Positions 1 to 9,216 of a stretch of DNA of 36,210 nt are shown here, piece after piece. The translations under genes were made by a program, and so were the position numbers. The stretch lies in assembly GCA_017437825.1 (NCBI GenBank), contig JAFRXC010000048.1:1-36210 (forward strand). The letters run 5' to 3'. Positions within the stretch are counted from its first letter, which is position 1; the number at the start of each line of letters is the position of its first letter. The notes beneath the pieces were generated by a model that was given only the letters and a program-made list of their open reading frames with translations, made no database searches and was not told the origin of the DNA. The DNA comes from Bacteroidales bacterium (GTDB lineage Bacteria > Bacteroidota > Bacteroidia > Bacteroidales > UBA932).

Positions 1-68
1 GAACGGTCCTTGGCGCAGGAGACGAGCATAAGGGCTGCGAGGGCCCAGTATAGTATTTTCCTTATCAT
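1..68 (-). CDS. potD: Polyamine ABC transporter substrate-binding lipoprotein, N-terminus only (PotD-like)
   Basis: Only the first 22 codons are inside the window. They encode a short basic start (MIRK), a hydrophobic stretch and the lipobox LVSC, so Cys18 would be lipidated and the protein would sit in the periplasm anchored to a membrane. The ATG at 68 overlaps the potC stop codon in an ATGA arrangement, which indicates translational coupling. The name rests on position: a lipoprotein directly after potA, potB and potC is normally the spermidine/putrescine-binding protein. No ligand-binding residues can be seen because the gene is cut by the window edge. Confidence 0.72.
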   Translation of the reverse strand, partial: MIRKILYWALAALMLVSCAKDR

Positions 69-871
69 TTGGCAGCGGCTTTCTTTGCCAGGCGGGCCTG
101 ACGTATGTTAATGATAACCAGAAGGATGAGTATGGTGGCGAAGATGAGCGTCATCAGAGGACGGAGCTCGGGGGTGAGGCCTCCCTTGCGCGCGTCAGTG
201 TAGATGTAGGTGGACAGGGTGTCCAGACCTACGGTTCCGCGGGTGAAGAAGGTCACGGCGAAGTCGTCCAGCGACATTGTGAAGGCCAGGATGAATCCGC
301 TTATCATTCCGGGGCGCAGCTGGGGGATCATAACCTTGCGCAGCGCCTGGCCGGGCGTGGCACCCAGATCCAGGGCGGCCTCATAGGTGTTCGGGTTCAT
401 TTGTGCCAACTTAGGCATTACATTCAGCACTACATACGGGGTGCAGAAAGTGATGTGGGCCAGCACAACAGTTGTGTATCCCTGGCTGAATCCCAGGAAG
501 ATGAACAGCAGGAACAGCGATACACCGGTGATGATGTCCGGGTTGATCATAGGGATGTTGTTCAGGAACTGGATTCCGGCTTTCTTGCGTCCCTTGAGGT
601 TGAATATTCCTATTGCCGCGATTGTACCCAGCAGGGTGGAGAGAGCGGCTGCGATGAGCGCGATGAGAAGGGTGTTCTTGACCGCGGCCATCAGTGCCGA
701 GTCGCCCTGCATCATTCCGGAGAACAGGTTGCTGTACAACTTGGTGGAGAAGCCAGTCCAGTTGCCCATTACGCGGGACTCTGTGAAGGAGAAGATTCCT
801 ATGAACACCAGAGGGGCGTAAAGCAGTATGAGAAGGAACCAGATATATGCCTGTGCGAAGAACTTTTTCAT
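65..871 (-). CDS. potC: Spermidine/putrescine ABC transporter permease PotC
   Basis: This 268-residue inner-membrane permease starts with a hydrophobic helix (about residues 8-29) and has further membrane segments near 66-90, 113-130, 133-152, 188-205 and 236-256. The cytoplasmic coupling motif of ABC importers (EAA loop) is at about 164-190, beginning [12 protein letters not shown] and ending RPGMISG, and would dock on PotA. Length fits PotC-type permeases. It starts 3 bases after the potB stop and its own stop overlaps the potD start, so it is an interior gene of a minus-strand operon. PotB/PotC heterodimers form the channel for polyamine uptake. Substrate is inferred from family and gene order; other cationic or amino-acid-like substrates remain possible. 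Confidence 0.9.
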   Translation of the reverse strand: MKKFFAQAYIWFLLILLYAPLVFIGIFSFTESRVMGNWTGFSTKLYSNLFSGMMQGDSALMAAVKNTLLIALIAAALSTLLGTIAAIGIFNLKGRKKAGIQFLNNIPMINPDIITGVSLFLLFIFLGFSQGYTTVVLAHITFCTPYVVLNVMPKLAQMNPNTYEAALDLGATPGQALRKVMIPQLRPGMISGFILAFTMSLDDFAVTFFTRGTVGLDTLSTYIYTDARKGGLTPELRPLMTLIFATILILLVIINIRQARLAKKAAAK

Positions 872-874
872 ATC

Positions 875-1651
875 CTATATGAGCCCTCCTTCGGCTTTTC
901 CGGCTTCATCCTCGTCGTTGAAGAGCGTGGTGATACCGATTATTACAAGCATTATCAAGGCCAGTGCGGCGCCGTAGTTCCACATAGAGGAGTTGATGTT
1001 CTCCTGGATGATGGTACCGAACAACTTTATCTTGTTGTTGGTGAGGAATTCAGAGATTGCGAAGGTGCTGACCGTAGGCATAAACACCATCATGATTCCG
1101 CTGGTCACGCCCGGCATAGAGAGCGGGAGAGTGACCTTGCGGAACACCTGGCCCGGTGTTGCTCCAAGGTCTTCGGCGGCCTCTGAGTAGGACTTGTCCA
1201 TCTTGTTCAGCGTGTTGTAAATGGGGTAGATCATGAACGGCAGGTAGTCGTATGCCATACCGAAGAGCAGGGTACCCTTTCCGAGGGTTACCCCGAACAC
1301 GTTGAAAAGCTCCGCCGTCGCCAGCGTACGCATAAGCGCGTTTATCCACATAGGGAGGATGAACAGGATCACGGTCACCGCGCTGCGGTTGAGGTCCTTG
1401 CTTGCAAGGATGTACGCTGCGGGGTAGCCCAGCAGCAGGCAGATGGCGGTGTTCTCGATGGCAACCTCAAGCGAAAGCGCGAAGGTGCTCAGCGAGTCTG
1501 CGTCCGTGAAGAAACGGGCTATGTTGGCGAAGGTGAATCCGCCTTCTCCGTCCTGGAATGCGTAAATGGCAATCAGGACCAGCGGCAGTACCACGAATAT
1601 TAGCAGGAATATCAGGTAGGGGATACTCCAGCTGGACCTTTTAATTGTCAT
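875..1651 (-). CDS. potB: Spermidine/putrescine ABC transporter permease PotB
   Basis: This is the partner permease of PotC, 258 residues when started at the ATG at 1651. The open frame extends upstream to 1693, but those 14 extra residues lie inside potA, are basic and non-membrane, and the chosen start ([15 protein letters not shown]) gives the usual short cytoplasmic lead into helix 1. The EAA loop is at about 157-183 ([12 protein letters not shown] ... MPGVTSG). Membrane segments are visible near 11-31, 65-82, 93-108, 132-148, 185-203 and at the C-terminus. The start overlaps the end of potA by 11 bases, which points to translational coupling. The protein should form half of the transmembrane channel of the polyamine importer. 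Confidence 0.9.
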   Translation of the reverse strand: MTIKRSSWSIPYLIFLLIFVVLPLVLIAIYAFQDGEGGFTFANIARFFTDADSLSTFALSLEVAIENTAICLLLGYPAAYILASKDLNRSAVTVILFILPMWINALMRTLATAELFNVFGVTLGKGTLLFGMAYDYLPFMIYPIYNTLNKMDKSYSEAAEDLGATPGQVFRKVTLPLSMPGVTSGIMMVFMPTVSTFAISEFLTNNKIKLFGTIIQENINSSMWNYGAALALIMLVIIGITTLFNDEDEAGKAEGGLI

Positions 1652-3032
1652 TTCTGCGGCAGATTTTAATCTCGGAAGCCTTGACGGTAACACCTACCAG
1701 GTCTCCCTTGTCCCAAATATCCTGAGTGTCCACATAGAGGAAGCCCCTGCTCTCTGTCAAAATTGTCAGATGGTAGTGGTCTCCCTTGTAGAGTATGGAG
1801 TAAACTTCTCCGGCAATCTGGCCCTCTTCCTGATGGTCCCAGAGTTCCACTGCGTCGAAGCCGAACTGTACGGTGACCTCGTCGCCTGCCTCAAGGCCGG
1901 CCTTGGCGCCGCACTCGAATTCGCCGTCCATGAATTTCACGTGGGACTCGTCGGTCATAACGCCCTCTACGGTGTTGCACAGGCGTTCCTTGCGCATTAC
2001 CTGGATGTCCATAGGCTTGATGATCATTCCCACCTCGGAGCCTGGCTCGAAGGCGTTGTAGTCCTGGATCATCAGCTCGTAGCCGCTGTCGGTGTCCACG
2101 AGCATCTCGTAATGAACGCCCTTGAAGATGCAGGACGTAACCTTGCCTGTGAACTGGGCGCTGGTGGTGTTGTTCATTATATAGATGTCCTCCGGACGGA
2201 TTACCACGTCAACGGGGTTGTTGGTGCCGAATCCTTCGTCCACGCACTCGAAGTCGTGGCCTATGAAGTTGACCTTGCGGTCCTCAATCATAGTTCCGTT
2301 GAGGATGTTGCTCTCGCCAATGAAGTCAGCCACGAAGGAGTTGACGGGCTCGTTGTAGATGTCGGCGGGGGTGCCTATCTGCTGGATCCTGCCCTCGTTC
2401 ATTACGACGATGGTGTCGGAGAGGGTGAGCGCCTCTTCCTGGTCGTGCGTTACATAAATAAAGGTGATGCCGAGCTTCTGGTGCATCTCCTTGAGCTCTA
2501 TCTGCATATCCTGGCGCATCTTGTGGTCAAGGGCGGAGAGGGGCTCGTCAAGGAGCAGCACCTTAGGCTGGTTCACCAGAGCGCGTGCGATGGCGACTCT
2601 CTGCTGCTGGCCGCCGGAGAGGGACTCCACGTCGCGGTCTTCGTAGTCGGTCATAGACACCATCTTGAGCACTTTGCGCACCCTCTGCTCTATCTCCTTC
2701 TCAGGAACCTTGGCCAGCTTGAGGCCGAAGGCTATGTTGTCGTAAACGTCAAGATGCGGGAAAAGCGCGTACCTCTGGAACACGGTGTTCAGGGGGCGCT
2801 TGTACGGCGGAATGCCGGAAATGTCCTTGCCGTCCATATAGACGGTGCCGGAATCGGGGGTGGTGAATCCTGATATCAGGCGGAGGGTGGTTGTCTTTCC
2901 GCATCCGGAAGGACCGAGAAGGGTAACAAATTCGCCTTTCTTGATATCAAGGCTGATATTGTCCAGGACTTGCTTGTCTCCGAAAGCCTTGGAGACATTC
3001 TCAAGCCTGATGATAACGTCGTTCTGAGTCAT
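1641..3032 (-). CDS. potA: Spermidine/putrescine ABC transporter ATPase PotA
   Basis: This 463-residue cytoplasmic ATPase powers the PotBC importer. All nucleotide-binding elements are present in order: Walker A GPSGCGKT (40-47), Q-loop glutamine in the VFQRYALFP segment (Gln86), signature LSGGQQQR (138-145), Walker B KVLLLDEP (157-164) and switch His196 in VTHDQEE. After the ATPase core (about 1-240) come two TOBE-like beta-rich segments (about 245-350 and 355-460). Typical PotA proteins are about 350-380 residues, so the second segment is an extension, which I recall as normal in Bacteroidetes homologues. The start lies 8 bases downstream of the porin-like gene, so both are probably on one transcript. 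Confidence 0.93.
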   Translation of the reverse strand: MTQNDVIIRLENVSKAFGDKQVLDNISLDIKKGEFVTLLGPSGCGKTTTLRLISGFTTPDSGTVYMDGKDISGIPPYKRPLNTVFQRYALFPHLDVYDNIAFGLKLAKVPEKEIEQRVRKVLKMVSMTDYEDRDVESLSGGQQQRVAIARALVNQPKVLLLDEPLSALDHKMRQDMQIELKEMHQKLGITFIYVTHDQEEALTLSDTIVVMNEGRIQQIGTPADIYNEPVNSFVADFIGESNILNGTMIEDRKVNFIGHDFECVDEGFGTNNPVDVVIRPEDIYIMNNTTSAQFTGKVTSCIFKGVHYEMLVDTDSGYELMIQDYNAFEPGSEVGMIIKPMDIQVMRKERLCNTVEGVMTDESHVKFMDGEFECGAKAGLEAGDEVTVQFGFDAVELWDHQEEGQIAGEVYSILYKGDHYHLTILTESRGFLYVDTQDIWDKGDLVGVTVKASEIKICRRNDN

Positions 3033-3040
3033 CGTGGCAA

Positions 3041-4018
3041 TTAACGGGTGAAAAGGTTGGTCAGGTTGAAGTTGTATGTGATTCCGGCGCTGAGAAGCGT
3101 GCCTTCTAATGTGTCGTAGCAGGCGAGGGCGTGAAGCCTGAGGTCCTGGCTGTCGGCAAGGGGATAGTACTGGAGGGCTCCTCCAATGTATGATCTCTCA
3201 TAGGGCATCTCGAAAAGGGGTGTCCCGCTGACCTCGTAGCCTCCCTTTGCCAGGAGCTCGAAATGGTCTGAGATAAAGAAATCTGCGCTGAAAGCGAAAC
3301 TGTGGAAGGTGGCTTCCTGGTCATAACCGAACAAGTAGTCTGCGCCCAGGGTCAGCCAGTCAGTCACGTCCAGCTGGTTGCCGCTGGCGAACATCTTGAT
3401 GTTCTCTCCCTTTCCGCTGGCGTACTGAATAAGGTTCAGGGACCACAGGGACCTGTAAATGCCGTAGTCTCCGGTCCACATTGCAGCGTAGCTCATCAGC
3501 TTGCTGTCGAAAGGCCTGAAGTTGAAAGGGGAGGATGTGGCCTGGAGCGAGAAGGCGCTGGCTTCGGAAGTGGTGGTGTATGTCAACTTGCCGCCCCACT
3601 GGTATACCTGCGCGTTGTTCCAGAATGTGGAGTTAATCTCCCAGTAGCTGTCCCAGTCGTACTGGTCAATCTCGAATGAACCCACTGCCATGGCGTCTTT
3701 ACCCAGGGTGAGAGACCAGTTGCCCAGATTAAGGCTCACGTTGGCCCAGTCACACCAGTTCAGGACGTCTGCGCGCCAGGTGTTTTGGTAAAGTTCAGGG
3801 GTTGTAGGCTCATCACTGACCCAGTGATTGCTGATTGAATAGGAGAGATATTCTCCGAGGTTTCCTTCTACCAGAGTGTAGAGATAAGGGATAAAAGGGT
3901 AGTCGAATCTTCCGATTACAGACACTTGCGGAACGTTGTTTTCCGGGTCTGCCTCCTGGGCGAAAACAGGAGTGCAGCAAATGGCGCAGAAGGCCAAAAG
4001 CGACAAAAACCTCTTCAT
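3041..4018 (-). CDS. Porin-like outer-membrane beta-barrel protein, first gene of the pot operon
   Basis: The 325-residue product begins with a signal peptide ([20 protein letters not shown], likely cut after Ala20 before QEAD). The rest is rich in alternating aromatic and polar strands (for example [20 protein letters not shown] and [20 protein letters not shown]). It ends in an aromatic-containing strand ([13 protein letters not shown]), as expected for an outer-membrane barrel. No TonB box or plug domain is seen, so passive diffusion is more likely than TonB-driven uptake. The gene is 8 bases upstream of potA on the same strand and is probably the head of the operon. The inferred role is letting polyamines across the outer membrane. 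I do not recognise a named family; a non-porin structural barrel is the alternative. Confidence 0.7.
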   Translation of the reverse strand: MKRFLSLLAFCAICCTPVFAQEADPENNVPQVSVIGRFDYPFIPYLYTLVEGNLGEYLSYSISNHWVSDEPTTPELYQNTWRADVLNWCDWANVSLNLGNWSLTLGKDAMAVGSFEIDQYDWDSYWEINSTFWNNAQVYQWGGKLTYTTTSEASAFSLQATSSPFNFRPFDSKLMSYAAMWTGDYGIYRSLWSLNLIQYASGKGENIKMFASGNQLDVTDWLTLGADYLFGYDQEATFHSFAFSADFFISDHFELLAKGGYEVSGTPLFEMPYERSYIGGALQYYPLADSQDLRLHALACYDTLEGTLLSAGITYNFNLTNLFTR

Positions 4019-4074
4019 TCTATTTTACTGTCAGAGCATAAATGATTGTTTAACGCCGCAAATATCGGAAAAAA

Positions 4075-4105
4075 TTTGGTTTATAAATAAATTTCTTTAA
4101 ATTTG
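4075..4105 (+). promoter_or_regulatory. Bacteroidetes-type promoter of the ilv-leu operon
   Basis: TTTG at 4075-4078 and TAAATTTG at 4098-4105 are separated by 19 bases, which matches the Bacteroidetes sigma-70 pattern (TTTG, 19-21 bases, TAnnTTTG) exactly. The -7 box ends 20 bases before the leader-peptide ATG at 4126, so the leader transcript would have a very short 5' end. The position directly before the leader peptide and attenuator supports it as the operon promoter. Confidence 0.78.
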
Positions 4106-4125
4106 TGTCCAGTAGTGATTACCGT

Positions 4126-4191
4126 ATGACAAATATAGTTAGCGCATCCCTTATTATCCTCGTCCTTGTGGTCCTTCTGGTTCGCCTCTAG
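4126..4191 (+). CDS. ilvL: Branched-chain amino acid leader peptide (attenuation control)
   Basis: This short frame runs from ATG to TAG and encodes 21 residues, of which 14 are branched-chain: six Leu, five Val and three Ile. Codons 9-19 are an unbroken run of Leu, Ile and Val (LIILVLVVLLV). It lies between a good promoter and an intrinsic terminator that precedes ilvD, which is the classic layout of a ribosome-stalling leader. Uncharged tRNA for any of the three amino acids would stall the ribosome in this run. No Shine-Dalgarno sequence is visible, as is usual in this group. The peptide itself probably has no other function. A hydrophobic micropeptide with its own role is the alternative, but the downstream RNA structure makes attenuation the better reading. 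Confidence 0.85.
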   Translation: MTNIVSASLIILVLVVLLVRL

Positions 4192-4239
4192 GTCTGGGAT
4201 GTCGTTATAAATTTTTGAAAGTTAAAGCCCATCTCAGAC
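4192..4239 (+). promoter_or_regulatory. Antiterminator helix of the ilv-leu attenuator
   Basis: GTCTGGGATG (4192-4201) can pair with CATCTCAGAC (4230-4239) over ten consecutive positions, one of them G-U. The 5' arm starts on the base immediately after the leader stop codon. The 3' arm takes up most of the 5' arm of the downstream terminator, so the two structures exclude each other. A ribosome that reaches the stop codon would cover 4192-4201 and allow termination; one stalled in the Leu/Ile/Val run would leave it free and allow read-through. The pairing was found by eye. Confidence 0.78.
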
Positions 4240-4265
4240 AAGACACTGAGTGAGGCTTTTTTTTT
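4224..4265 (+). terminator. Intrinsic terminator (attenuator) before ilvD
   Basis: AAAGCC-CA-CTCAG (4224-4237) pairs with CTGAG-TG-GGCTTT (4246-4259), giving about 13 base pairs with single-base bulges at T4232 and A4253 and an 8-base loop (4238-4245). It is followed by an unbroken run of nine T (4257-4265, overlapping the arm). It sits 11 bases before the ilvD ATG, so without control it would cut off the whole operon. Confidence 0.86.
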
Positions 4266-4276
4266 AATGCTTATTT

Positions 4277-6088
4277 ATGGGTAAAAAGTCTTACAGAAGC
4301 GCGCAGACAATCACCGACCGAAGGATGGCCGGAGCAAGGGCCCTGTGGAAAGCCTGCGGAATGACCTCTTCCCAGATGGGGAAGCCGGTCATAGCAATTG
4401 CGAACTCCTTCACTCAGTTCGTTCCGGGCCACACTCATCTTCACGACGCCGGCCAGCTGGTCAAGGAAGAGATTGAGAAACTCGGCTGCTTCGCCGCAGA
4501 ATTCAACACGATTGCAATAGACGACGGAATAGCAATGGGGCACGACGGAATGCTCTACTCGCTGCCTTCGCGCGACCTGATAGCGGACAGCGTAGAGTAT
4601 ATGTGTAACGCCCATAAGGCGGACGCGCTGGTTTGCATAAGCAACTGTGACAAGATTACCCCGGGTATGCTGATGGCCGCAATGAGGCTCAACATCCCGG
4701 CGGTATTCGTTTCCGGCGGCCCTATGGAGGCCGGAGTTTCGGGAACGGCCAAGCTGGACCTTATCGACGCGATGATCAAGTCGGCCGACCCTTCTATGAG
4801 CGACGCCGAGGTGGCAGACATAGAGGCCGCCGCCTGCCCGGGCTGCGGATGCTGCTCCGGAATGTTCACCGCAAATTCCATGAACTGCCTCACCGAGGCC
4901 ATAGGCCTGGCCCTGCCGGGCAACGGAACGGTGCTGGCGACGCACGTTCGCCGCGCCGAACTCTTCCGCGAGGCTGCAAGGCTCATCGTCAAGAATACAT
5001 ACAAGTATTATGACGAGGGGGACGAGAGCGTCCTGCCTCGCAGCATAGCCACAAAGCAGGCGTTCCTGAACGCTATGGCGCTGGACATTGCAATGGGCGG
5101 ATCCACCAACACCGTGCTTCATCTGCTGGCAGTAGCCGCCGAGGCCGGAGTGGACTTCACGATGGACGACATCGACGCCCTCTCACGCAAGGTGCCCTGC
5201 CTCTGCAAGGTGGCTCCAAACACCGCCAAGTACCACGTGGAGGACGTTGGACGCGCAGGTGGTATAATGGCGCTTATGGAGTGCCTGGACAACGCCGGTC
5301 TGGTTGACGCATCCCTCAAGAGGGTGGACGGAATGACGCTGGCGGAGGCAATTGCCAAGTATAGCATTACATTTTCTGAAATTTCGCCCGAAGCAAAGGA
5401 TATTTACAGCTGCGCTCCCGCGCGCAAATTCAACATCAAGATGGGCTCTCAGGATACGCGCTTCGATTCCTTCGATACAGACCGCGCAGAGGGCTGCATC
5501 CGCGACGTGGCCCACGCCTACACCAAGGACGGCGGCCTGGCCGTGCTCAAGGGCAACCTGGCAAAGGACGGCTGCATAGTCAAGACCGCGGGCGTGGACG
5601 AGTCCATCTTCCATTTCAGCGGCCCCGCAAAGGTGTTCGACTCTCAGGAAGAGGCCTGTGAGGGCATCCTCGGCGGCAAGGTGGTAAGCGGCGACGTTGT
5701 AGTAATCCGCTACGAAGGCCCCAAGGGAGGCCCCGGAATGCAGGAGATGCTCTATCCTACCTCATATATCAAGTCGATGCACCTTGGAAAGGAATGCGCC
5801 CTGATCACCGACGGACGCTTCAGCGGCGGCACCTCCGGCCTTAGCATAGGCCACGTTTCGCCAGAAGCCGCTTCCGGCGGAGTGATTGGCAAGGTCCAGG
5901 ACGGAGACATCATTACCATAGACATACCGTCAAGGTCCATAACACTGGAAGTTGACGACAAGACACTCGCAGAGCGCCCGGTTTCTCCCTGCAAGAGGGA
6001 CCGCAAGGTATCAAAGGCGCTGAAGGCTTATGCCTCAATGGTTAGTTCAGCAGACAAGGGCGGCATACGCCTGATAGAAGAAGATTGA
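4277..6088 (+). CDS. ilvD: Dihydroxy-acid dehydratase
   Basis: The enzyme removes water from dihydroxy-isovalerate and dihydroxy-methylvalerate to give the keto acids of valine and isoleucine. It has 603 residues, close to the roughly 616 of E. coli IlvD. The Fe-S and metal site motifs are visible: IDDGIAMGH (81-89), CDKITPGM (124-131) and [19 protein letters not shown] (187-205). The glycine-rich RFSGGTSG segment is also present in the C-terminal half. It is the first structural gene after the attenuator. The ATG at 4277 lies 11 bases past the terminator T-run with no Shine-Dalgarno sequence, and no earlier in-frame start makes sense. The next gene begins two bases after its stop. Being oxygen-sensitive, the cluster enzyme suits an anaerobic or microaerobic host. 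Confidence 0.96.
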   Translation: MGKKSYRSAQTITDRRMAGARALWKACGMTSSQMGKPVIAIANSFTQFVPGHTHLHDAGQLVKEEIEKLGCFAAEFNTIAIDDGIAMGHDGMLYSLPSRDLIADSVEYMCNAHKADALVCISNCDKITPGMLMAAMRLNIPAVFVSGGPMEAGVSGTAKLDLIDAMIKSADPSMSDAEVADIEAAACPGCGCCSGMFTANSMNCLTEAIGLALPGNGTVLATHVRRAELFREAARLIVKNTYKYYDEGDESVLPRSIATKQAFLNAMALDIAMGGSTNTVLHLLAVAAEAGVDFTMDDIDALSRKVPCLCKVAPNTAKYHVEDVGRAGGIMALMECLDNAGLVDASLKRVDGMTLAEAIAKYSITFSEISPEAKDIYSCAPARKFNIKMGSQDTRFDSFDTDRAEGCIRDVAHAYTKDGGLAVLKGNLAKDGCIVKTAGVDESIFHFSGPAKVFDSQEEACEGILGGKVVSGDVVVIRYEGPKGGPGMQEMLYPTSYIKSMHLGKECALITDGRFSGGTSGLSIGHVSPEAASGGVIGKVQDGDIITIDIPSRSITLEVDDKTLAERPVSPCKRDRKVSKALKAYASMVSSADKGGIRLIEED

Positions 6089-6090
6089 TT

Positions 6091-7818
6091 ATGGCAGAAA
6101 ACGACAAGAAGATCAGGGGGTCGCATATCCTTATGCGCGCTCTCCAGGAAGTAGGAGTTGACGTTATCTGGGGTTATCCCGGAGGGCAGATAATGCCCGT
6201 GTATGACGCTCTCTACGATTACAGGGATGTATTCAGGCACATACTGGTGCGTCACGAGCAGGGCGCCATCCACGCCGCGCAGGGCTACGCCCGCGTGAGC
6301 GGCAAGACCGGCGTAGTGCTGGTGACTTCCGGCCCGGGAGCCACCAACGTGATGACAGGCATCGCAGACGCGATGATAGACTCCACCCCGGTTGTGGTCA
6401 TCAGCGGCCAGGTGGGGAACAATATGCTTGGAACAGATGCCTTCCAGGAGGCCGACGTGATAGGTCTTTCCACCCCTGTGACAAAATGGTGCTACCAGAT
6501 ACGCCGTCCCCAGGACGTGGCTCCGGCCGTGGCCAAGGCATTCTACATTGCGTCCTCAGGACGCCCGGGTCCCGTGCTACTGGACATCACCAGGGACGCA
6601 CAGGTGGGCCTTGCCGAGTACCATTTTGACAAGTGCACCTCCATCAGAAGTTATCGCCCCATCCCGCCTATGCCGGAGAAGGACGTCAGGACCGCCGCCG
6701 AGATGATAGCCCGCGCGGACAGGCCGTTGCTGATATACGGACAGGGAATCACCCTCTCCGGAGCCGAGGCATCCCTGAAGGCATTCCTGGACAAGACCGG
6801 CATCCCGGCCACGTCCACCCTGCTGGGACTCAGCGCCCTGCCTTCAGACTACAAGCACTTCATTGGAATGGCCGGAATGCACGGCAACATCGCCCCCAAC
6901 GTGATGACCCAGAAGTGCGACCTGCTCATAGCAATTGGAATGCGCTTTGACGACCGCGTAACCTGCAAGATGTCAGAGTACGCCAGGCAGGCGCGCAAGA
7001 TACACATAGACATTGACGAGGCCGAGATAGGCAAGAACATCCAGGTGGACCTGGGCGTCCACGGTGACGCCAAGGCCGTGCTGGACCGCCTCACAGAGCT
7101 TGTTCCGTCCTCGGATTATTCAGAGTGGGAGAAAGTGGCAGTCAAGTGCCGCGAGGCAGAGATCGAGGAGGTCATCAACCCCGAGATCCATCCCACTGAG
7201 GGTCCTGTCACAATGGGAGAAGTCATCAACACGGTGGCTGACATAGTGAAGGATTCTGCTATAGTCATCACAGACGTCGGCCAGAACCAGATGCTGGGCG
7301 CGCGCTACTCCCGTTTCAACCAGAAGCGCAGCCTCATCACATCTGGCGGCCTCGGTACTATGGGATTCGGCCTTCCGGCCGCCATCGGTGCCAAGGTGGC
7401 AAGCCCTGACAGGCAGGTATGCCTGTTCTGCGGTGACGGCGGACTCCAGATGACAATCCAGGAACTGGGCACCATAATGCAGGAAGGCATAGGCGTGAAG
7501 ATAGTCGTGCTGAACAACAACTGGCTGGGCAACGTCCGCCAGTGGCAGCAGTTGTTCTGGGATTCCCGCTATTCCTTCACCAGGCTCATCAACCCTGATT
7601 TCAAGGCAATTACAGAGGCGTACGGCATCAAGTACCTTCAGGTGAAGGACAGGGACAAACTGGTTGAGACCGTACAGCAGATGATAGACGAACCCGGCCC
7701 GTGCCTGCTTGAGGCCTGCGTGCTTGAAGAGGGAATGGTATTCCCGATGATAGCCCCGGGAAAGAGTGTAGACGACATAATGGTTACCAAAGATAAATTG
7801 TTTGTATATGGAGAATGA
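6091..7818 (+). CDS. ilvB: Acetolactate synthase large (catalytic) subunit
   Basis: This thiamine-diphosphate enzyme condenses two pyruvates to acetolactate or pyruvate with 2-oxobutyrate to acetohydroxybutyrate, the first common step to valine, leucine and isoleucine. The 575-residue protein has the N-terminal catalytic glutamate (Glu56 in RHEQGAIHAAQGYARVSG), a central FAD-binding domain, and the C-terminal ThDP/Mg motif starting GDG at 448 and closing with NNNW at 475-478. I place the start at the ATG at 6091 (MAENDKK). A TTG at 6085 would overlap ilvD but adds only two residues. The C-terminal end overlaps ilvN by 11 bases, consistent with a coupled two-subunit enzyme. Confidence 0.95.
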   Translation: MAENDKKIRGSHILMRALQEVGVDVIWGYPGGQIMPVYDALYDYRDVFRHILVRHEQGAIHAAQGYARVSGKTGVVLVTSGPGATNVMTGIADAMIDSTPVVVISGQVGNNMLGTDAFQEADVIGLSTPVTKWCYQIRRPQDVAPAVAKAFYIASSGRPGPVLLDITRDAQVGLAEYHFDKCTSIRSYRPIPPMPEKDVRTAAEMIARADRPLLIYGQGITLSGAEASLKAFLDKTGIPATSTLLGLSALPSDYKHFIGMAGMHGNIAPNVMTQKCDLLIAIGMRFDDRVTCKMSEYARQARKIHIDIDEAEIGKNIQVDLGVHGDAKAVLDRLTELVPSSDYSEWEKVAVKCREAEIEEVINPEIHPTEGPVTMGEVINTVADIVKDSAIVITDVGQNQMLGARYSRFNQKRSLITSGGLGTMGFGLPAAIGAKVASPDRQVCLFCGDGGLQMTIQELGTIMQEGIGVKIVVLNNNWLGNVRQWQQLFWDSRYSFTRLINPDFKAITEAYGIKYLQVKDRDKLVETVQQMIDEPGPCLLEACVLEEGMVFPMIAPGKSVDDIMVTKDKLFVYGE

Positions 7819-8134
7819 GAAAATGTATCTGGTGGAGGTTTACACTGAGAACCAGGTAGGCCTTCTTGTTACCGTGACGGGAATCTTTTCCAGGCGCAGC
7901 CTGAACATAGACCGTCTTGAGACCGCCCCTACTACCCTGGAGGGCATCCACGTGCTTTATATCACCACTGTCACAACCCTGAGCATGATTCGCAAGGTTG
8001 TTCAGTTCCTGGAGAAGAAAGTGGACGTGGTTAAGGCCTTCTACAAGGAGTACGAAGGGGAGCAGCTCCTGGGCACGCCCAATTATGACCAGACGCAGCT
8101 GGCCCTGGTAGCCGAATTACTTAATATTGAATAA
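7808..8134 (+). CDS. ilvN: Acetolactate synthase small (regulatory) subunit, single ACT domain
   Basis: This is a 108-residue regulatory subunit that binds IlvB and usually makes it sensitive to valine. One ACT domain fills about residues 6-80 (YLVEVYTENQVGLLVTVTGI, then RRSLNIDRLETAPT). The remaining C-terminal tail is short, so it resembles the small E. coli IlvN/IlvM type and lacks the second domain of the roughly 160-180 residue IlvH type. The ATG at 7808 is preferred; a TTG at 7802 and an ATG at 7823 are alternatives. It overlaps ilvB by 11 bases, so the two subunits are probably made in equal amounts. Confidence 0.92.
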   Translation: MENEKMYLVEVYTENQVGLLVTVTGIFSRRSLNIDRLETAPTTLEGIHVLYITTVTTLSMIRKVVQFLEKKVDVVKAFYKEYEGEQLLGTPNYDQTQLALVAELLNIE

Positions 8135-8160
8135 CGAATAACAAATTAAATAAAACAATT

Positions 8161-9207
8161 ATGGCACAGATGAATTTTGGCGGTGTAATGGAGAATGTGG
8201 TTACCCGCGGAGAATTTTCAATGGACAAGGCACACGAGGTGCTTGCAGGTAAGAAAATCGCTGTTATCGGTTATGGAGTACAGGGCCCCGGCCAGTCTCT
8301 CAACCTCAAGGACAACGGATTTGACGTGATCATCGGCCAGCGTCAGGGCAAGACCTACGAGAAGGCCATCAAGGACGGATGGGTTCCTGGCAAGACTCTC
8401 TTCGGAATCGAGGAGGCCTGCGAGAAAGGTGACATCATAATGCTCCTCCTCTCAGACGCTGCAGTGCTTTCTGTATGGCCTACAATCAAGCCGTACCTGA
8501 CCACCGGCAAGACCCTTTATTTCTCACACGGTTTTGCAATTACCTGGAACGACCGCACTGGCTGCGTTCCTCCCAAGGATATCGACGTCATAATGGTAGC
8601 TCCCAAGGGCTCCGGCGCAACCGTACGCTCCCTGTTCCTTGAAGGCCGCGGAATCAACTCTTCCTACGCAATCTATCAGGATTACACCGGAAAGGCATAT
8701 GACACCACTATAGCTCTCGGTATCGGAATCGGCTCCGGTTATCTGTTCGAGACCACCTTCCAGAGGGAGGCAGTTTCTGACCTCACCGGTGAGAGAGGAT
8801 CCCTTATGGGAGCCATCCAGGGCCTTCTGAGCGCTCAGTACGAGGTGCTCCGCGAGAACGGACACTCTCCGTCCGAGGCTTTCAACGAGACCGTTGAGGA
8901 GCTCACTCAGTCCCTGATGCCTCTGTTTGCTGCAAAGGGAATGGACTGGATGTATGCAAACTGCTCCACCACCGCACAGCGCGGCGCCCTTGACTGGATG
9001 GGTCCTTTCCACGATGCAATCAAGCCTGTAGTACAGAAACTGTACGCCAGCGTCAAGAGCGGCAACGAGGCCCAGATCTCTATGGACAGCAACAGCAAGC
9101 CTGACTACCGCGAAGGTCTCGAGAGGGAGCTGAAGGCCCTCCGCGAGAGCGAGATGTGGCAGACAGCCGCCACCGTTCGCAAACTCAGGCCCGAGAACAA
9201 CAAGTAA
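8161..9207 (+). CDS. ilvC: Ketol-acid reductoisomerase (class I)
   Basis: The enzyme isomerises and reduces acetolactate or acetohydroxybutyrate to the dihydroxy acids used by IlvD. The 348-residue protein has an N-terminal Rossmann motif IGYGVQGPGQ (36-45), a cofactor-specificity loop GQRQGKT (59-65), the catalytic SHGF (122-125), and the Mg-binding acidic residues of SDLTGERG (Asp207, Glu211) and FNETVEELTQ (Glu243, Glu247). Its length and a single C-terminal knotted domain match class I. The 26-base gap before its ATG is A-rich with no Shine-Dalgarno sequence. No separate promoter is evident, so it is probably read from the ilv leader promoter. Confidence 0.95.
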   Translation: MAQMNFGGVMENVVTRGEFSMDKAHEVLAGKKIAVIGYGVQGPGQSLNLKDNGFDVIIGQRQGKTYEKAIKDGWVPGKTLFGIEEACEKGDIIMLLLSDAAVLSVWPTIKPYLTTGKTLYFSHGFAITWNDRTGCVPPKDIDVIMVAPKGSGATVRSLFLEGRGINSSYAIYQDYTGKAYDTTIALGIGIGSGYLFETTFQREAVSDLTGERGSLMGAIQGLLSAQYEVLRENGHSPSEAFNETVEELTQSLMPLFAAKGMDWMYANCSTTAQRGALDWMGPFHDAIKPVVQKLYASVKSGNEAQISMDSNSKPDYREGLERELKALRESEMWQTAATVRKLRPENNK

Positions 9208-9216
9208 TCAATCCTT

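Noticed and set aside
1652-1693. Longer N-terminus for PotB
   Set aside because: The extra residues overlap potA, are basic and non-membrane, and an ATG at 1651 gives the usual family start.
4130-4137. Minus-strand promoter box TATATTTG for the porin-pot operon
   Set aside because: It matches TAnnTTTG but lies within the ilv leader-peptide frame, has no -33 element at a suitable distance and would give a leader of more than 100 bases; a second weak box at 4059-4066 is no better, so the pot promoter is left unassigned.
4019-4276. A T-box or other tRNA- or metabolite-binding riboswitch before ilvD
   Set aside because: The transcribed leader is only about 165 bases, no T-box sequence is seen, and the leader peptide with exclusive helices explains the terminator.
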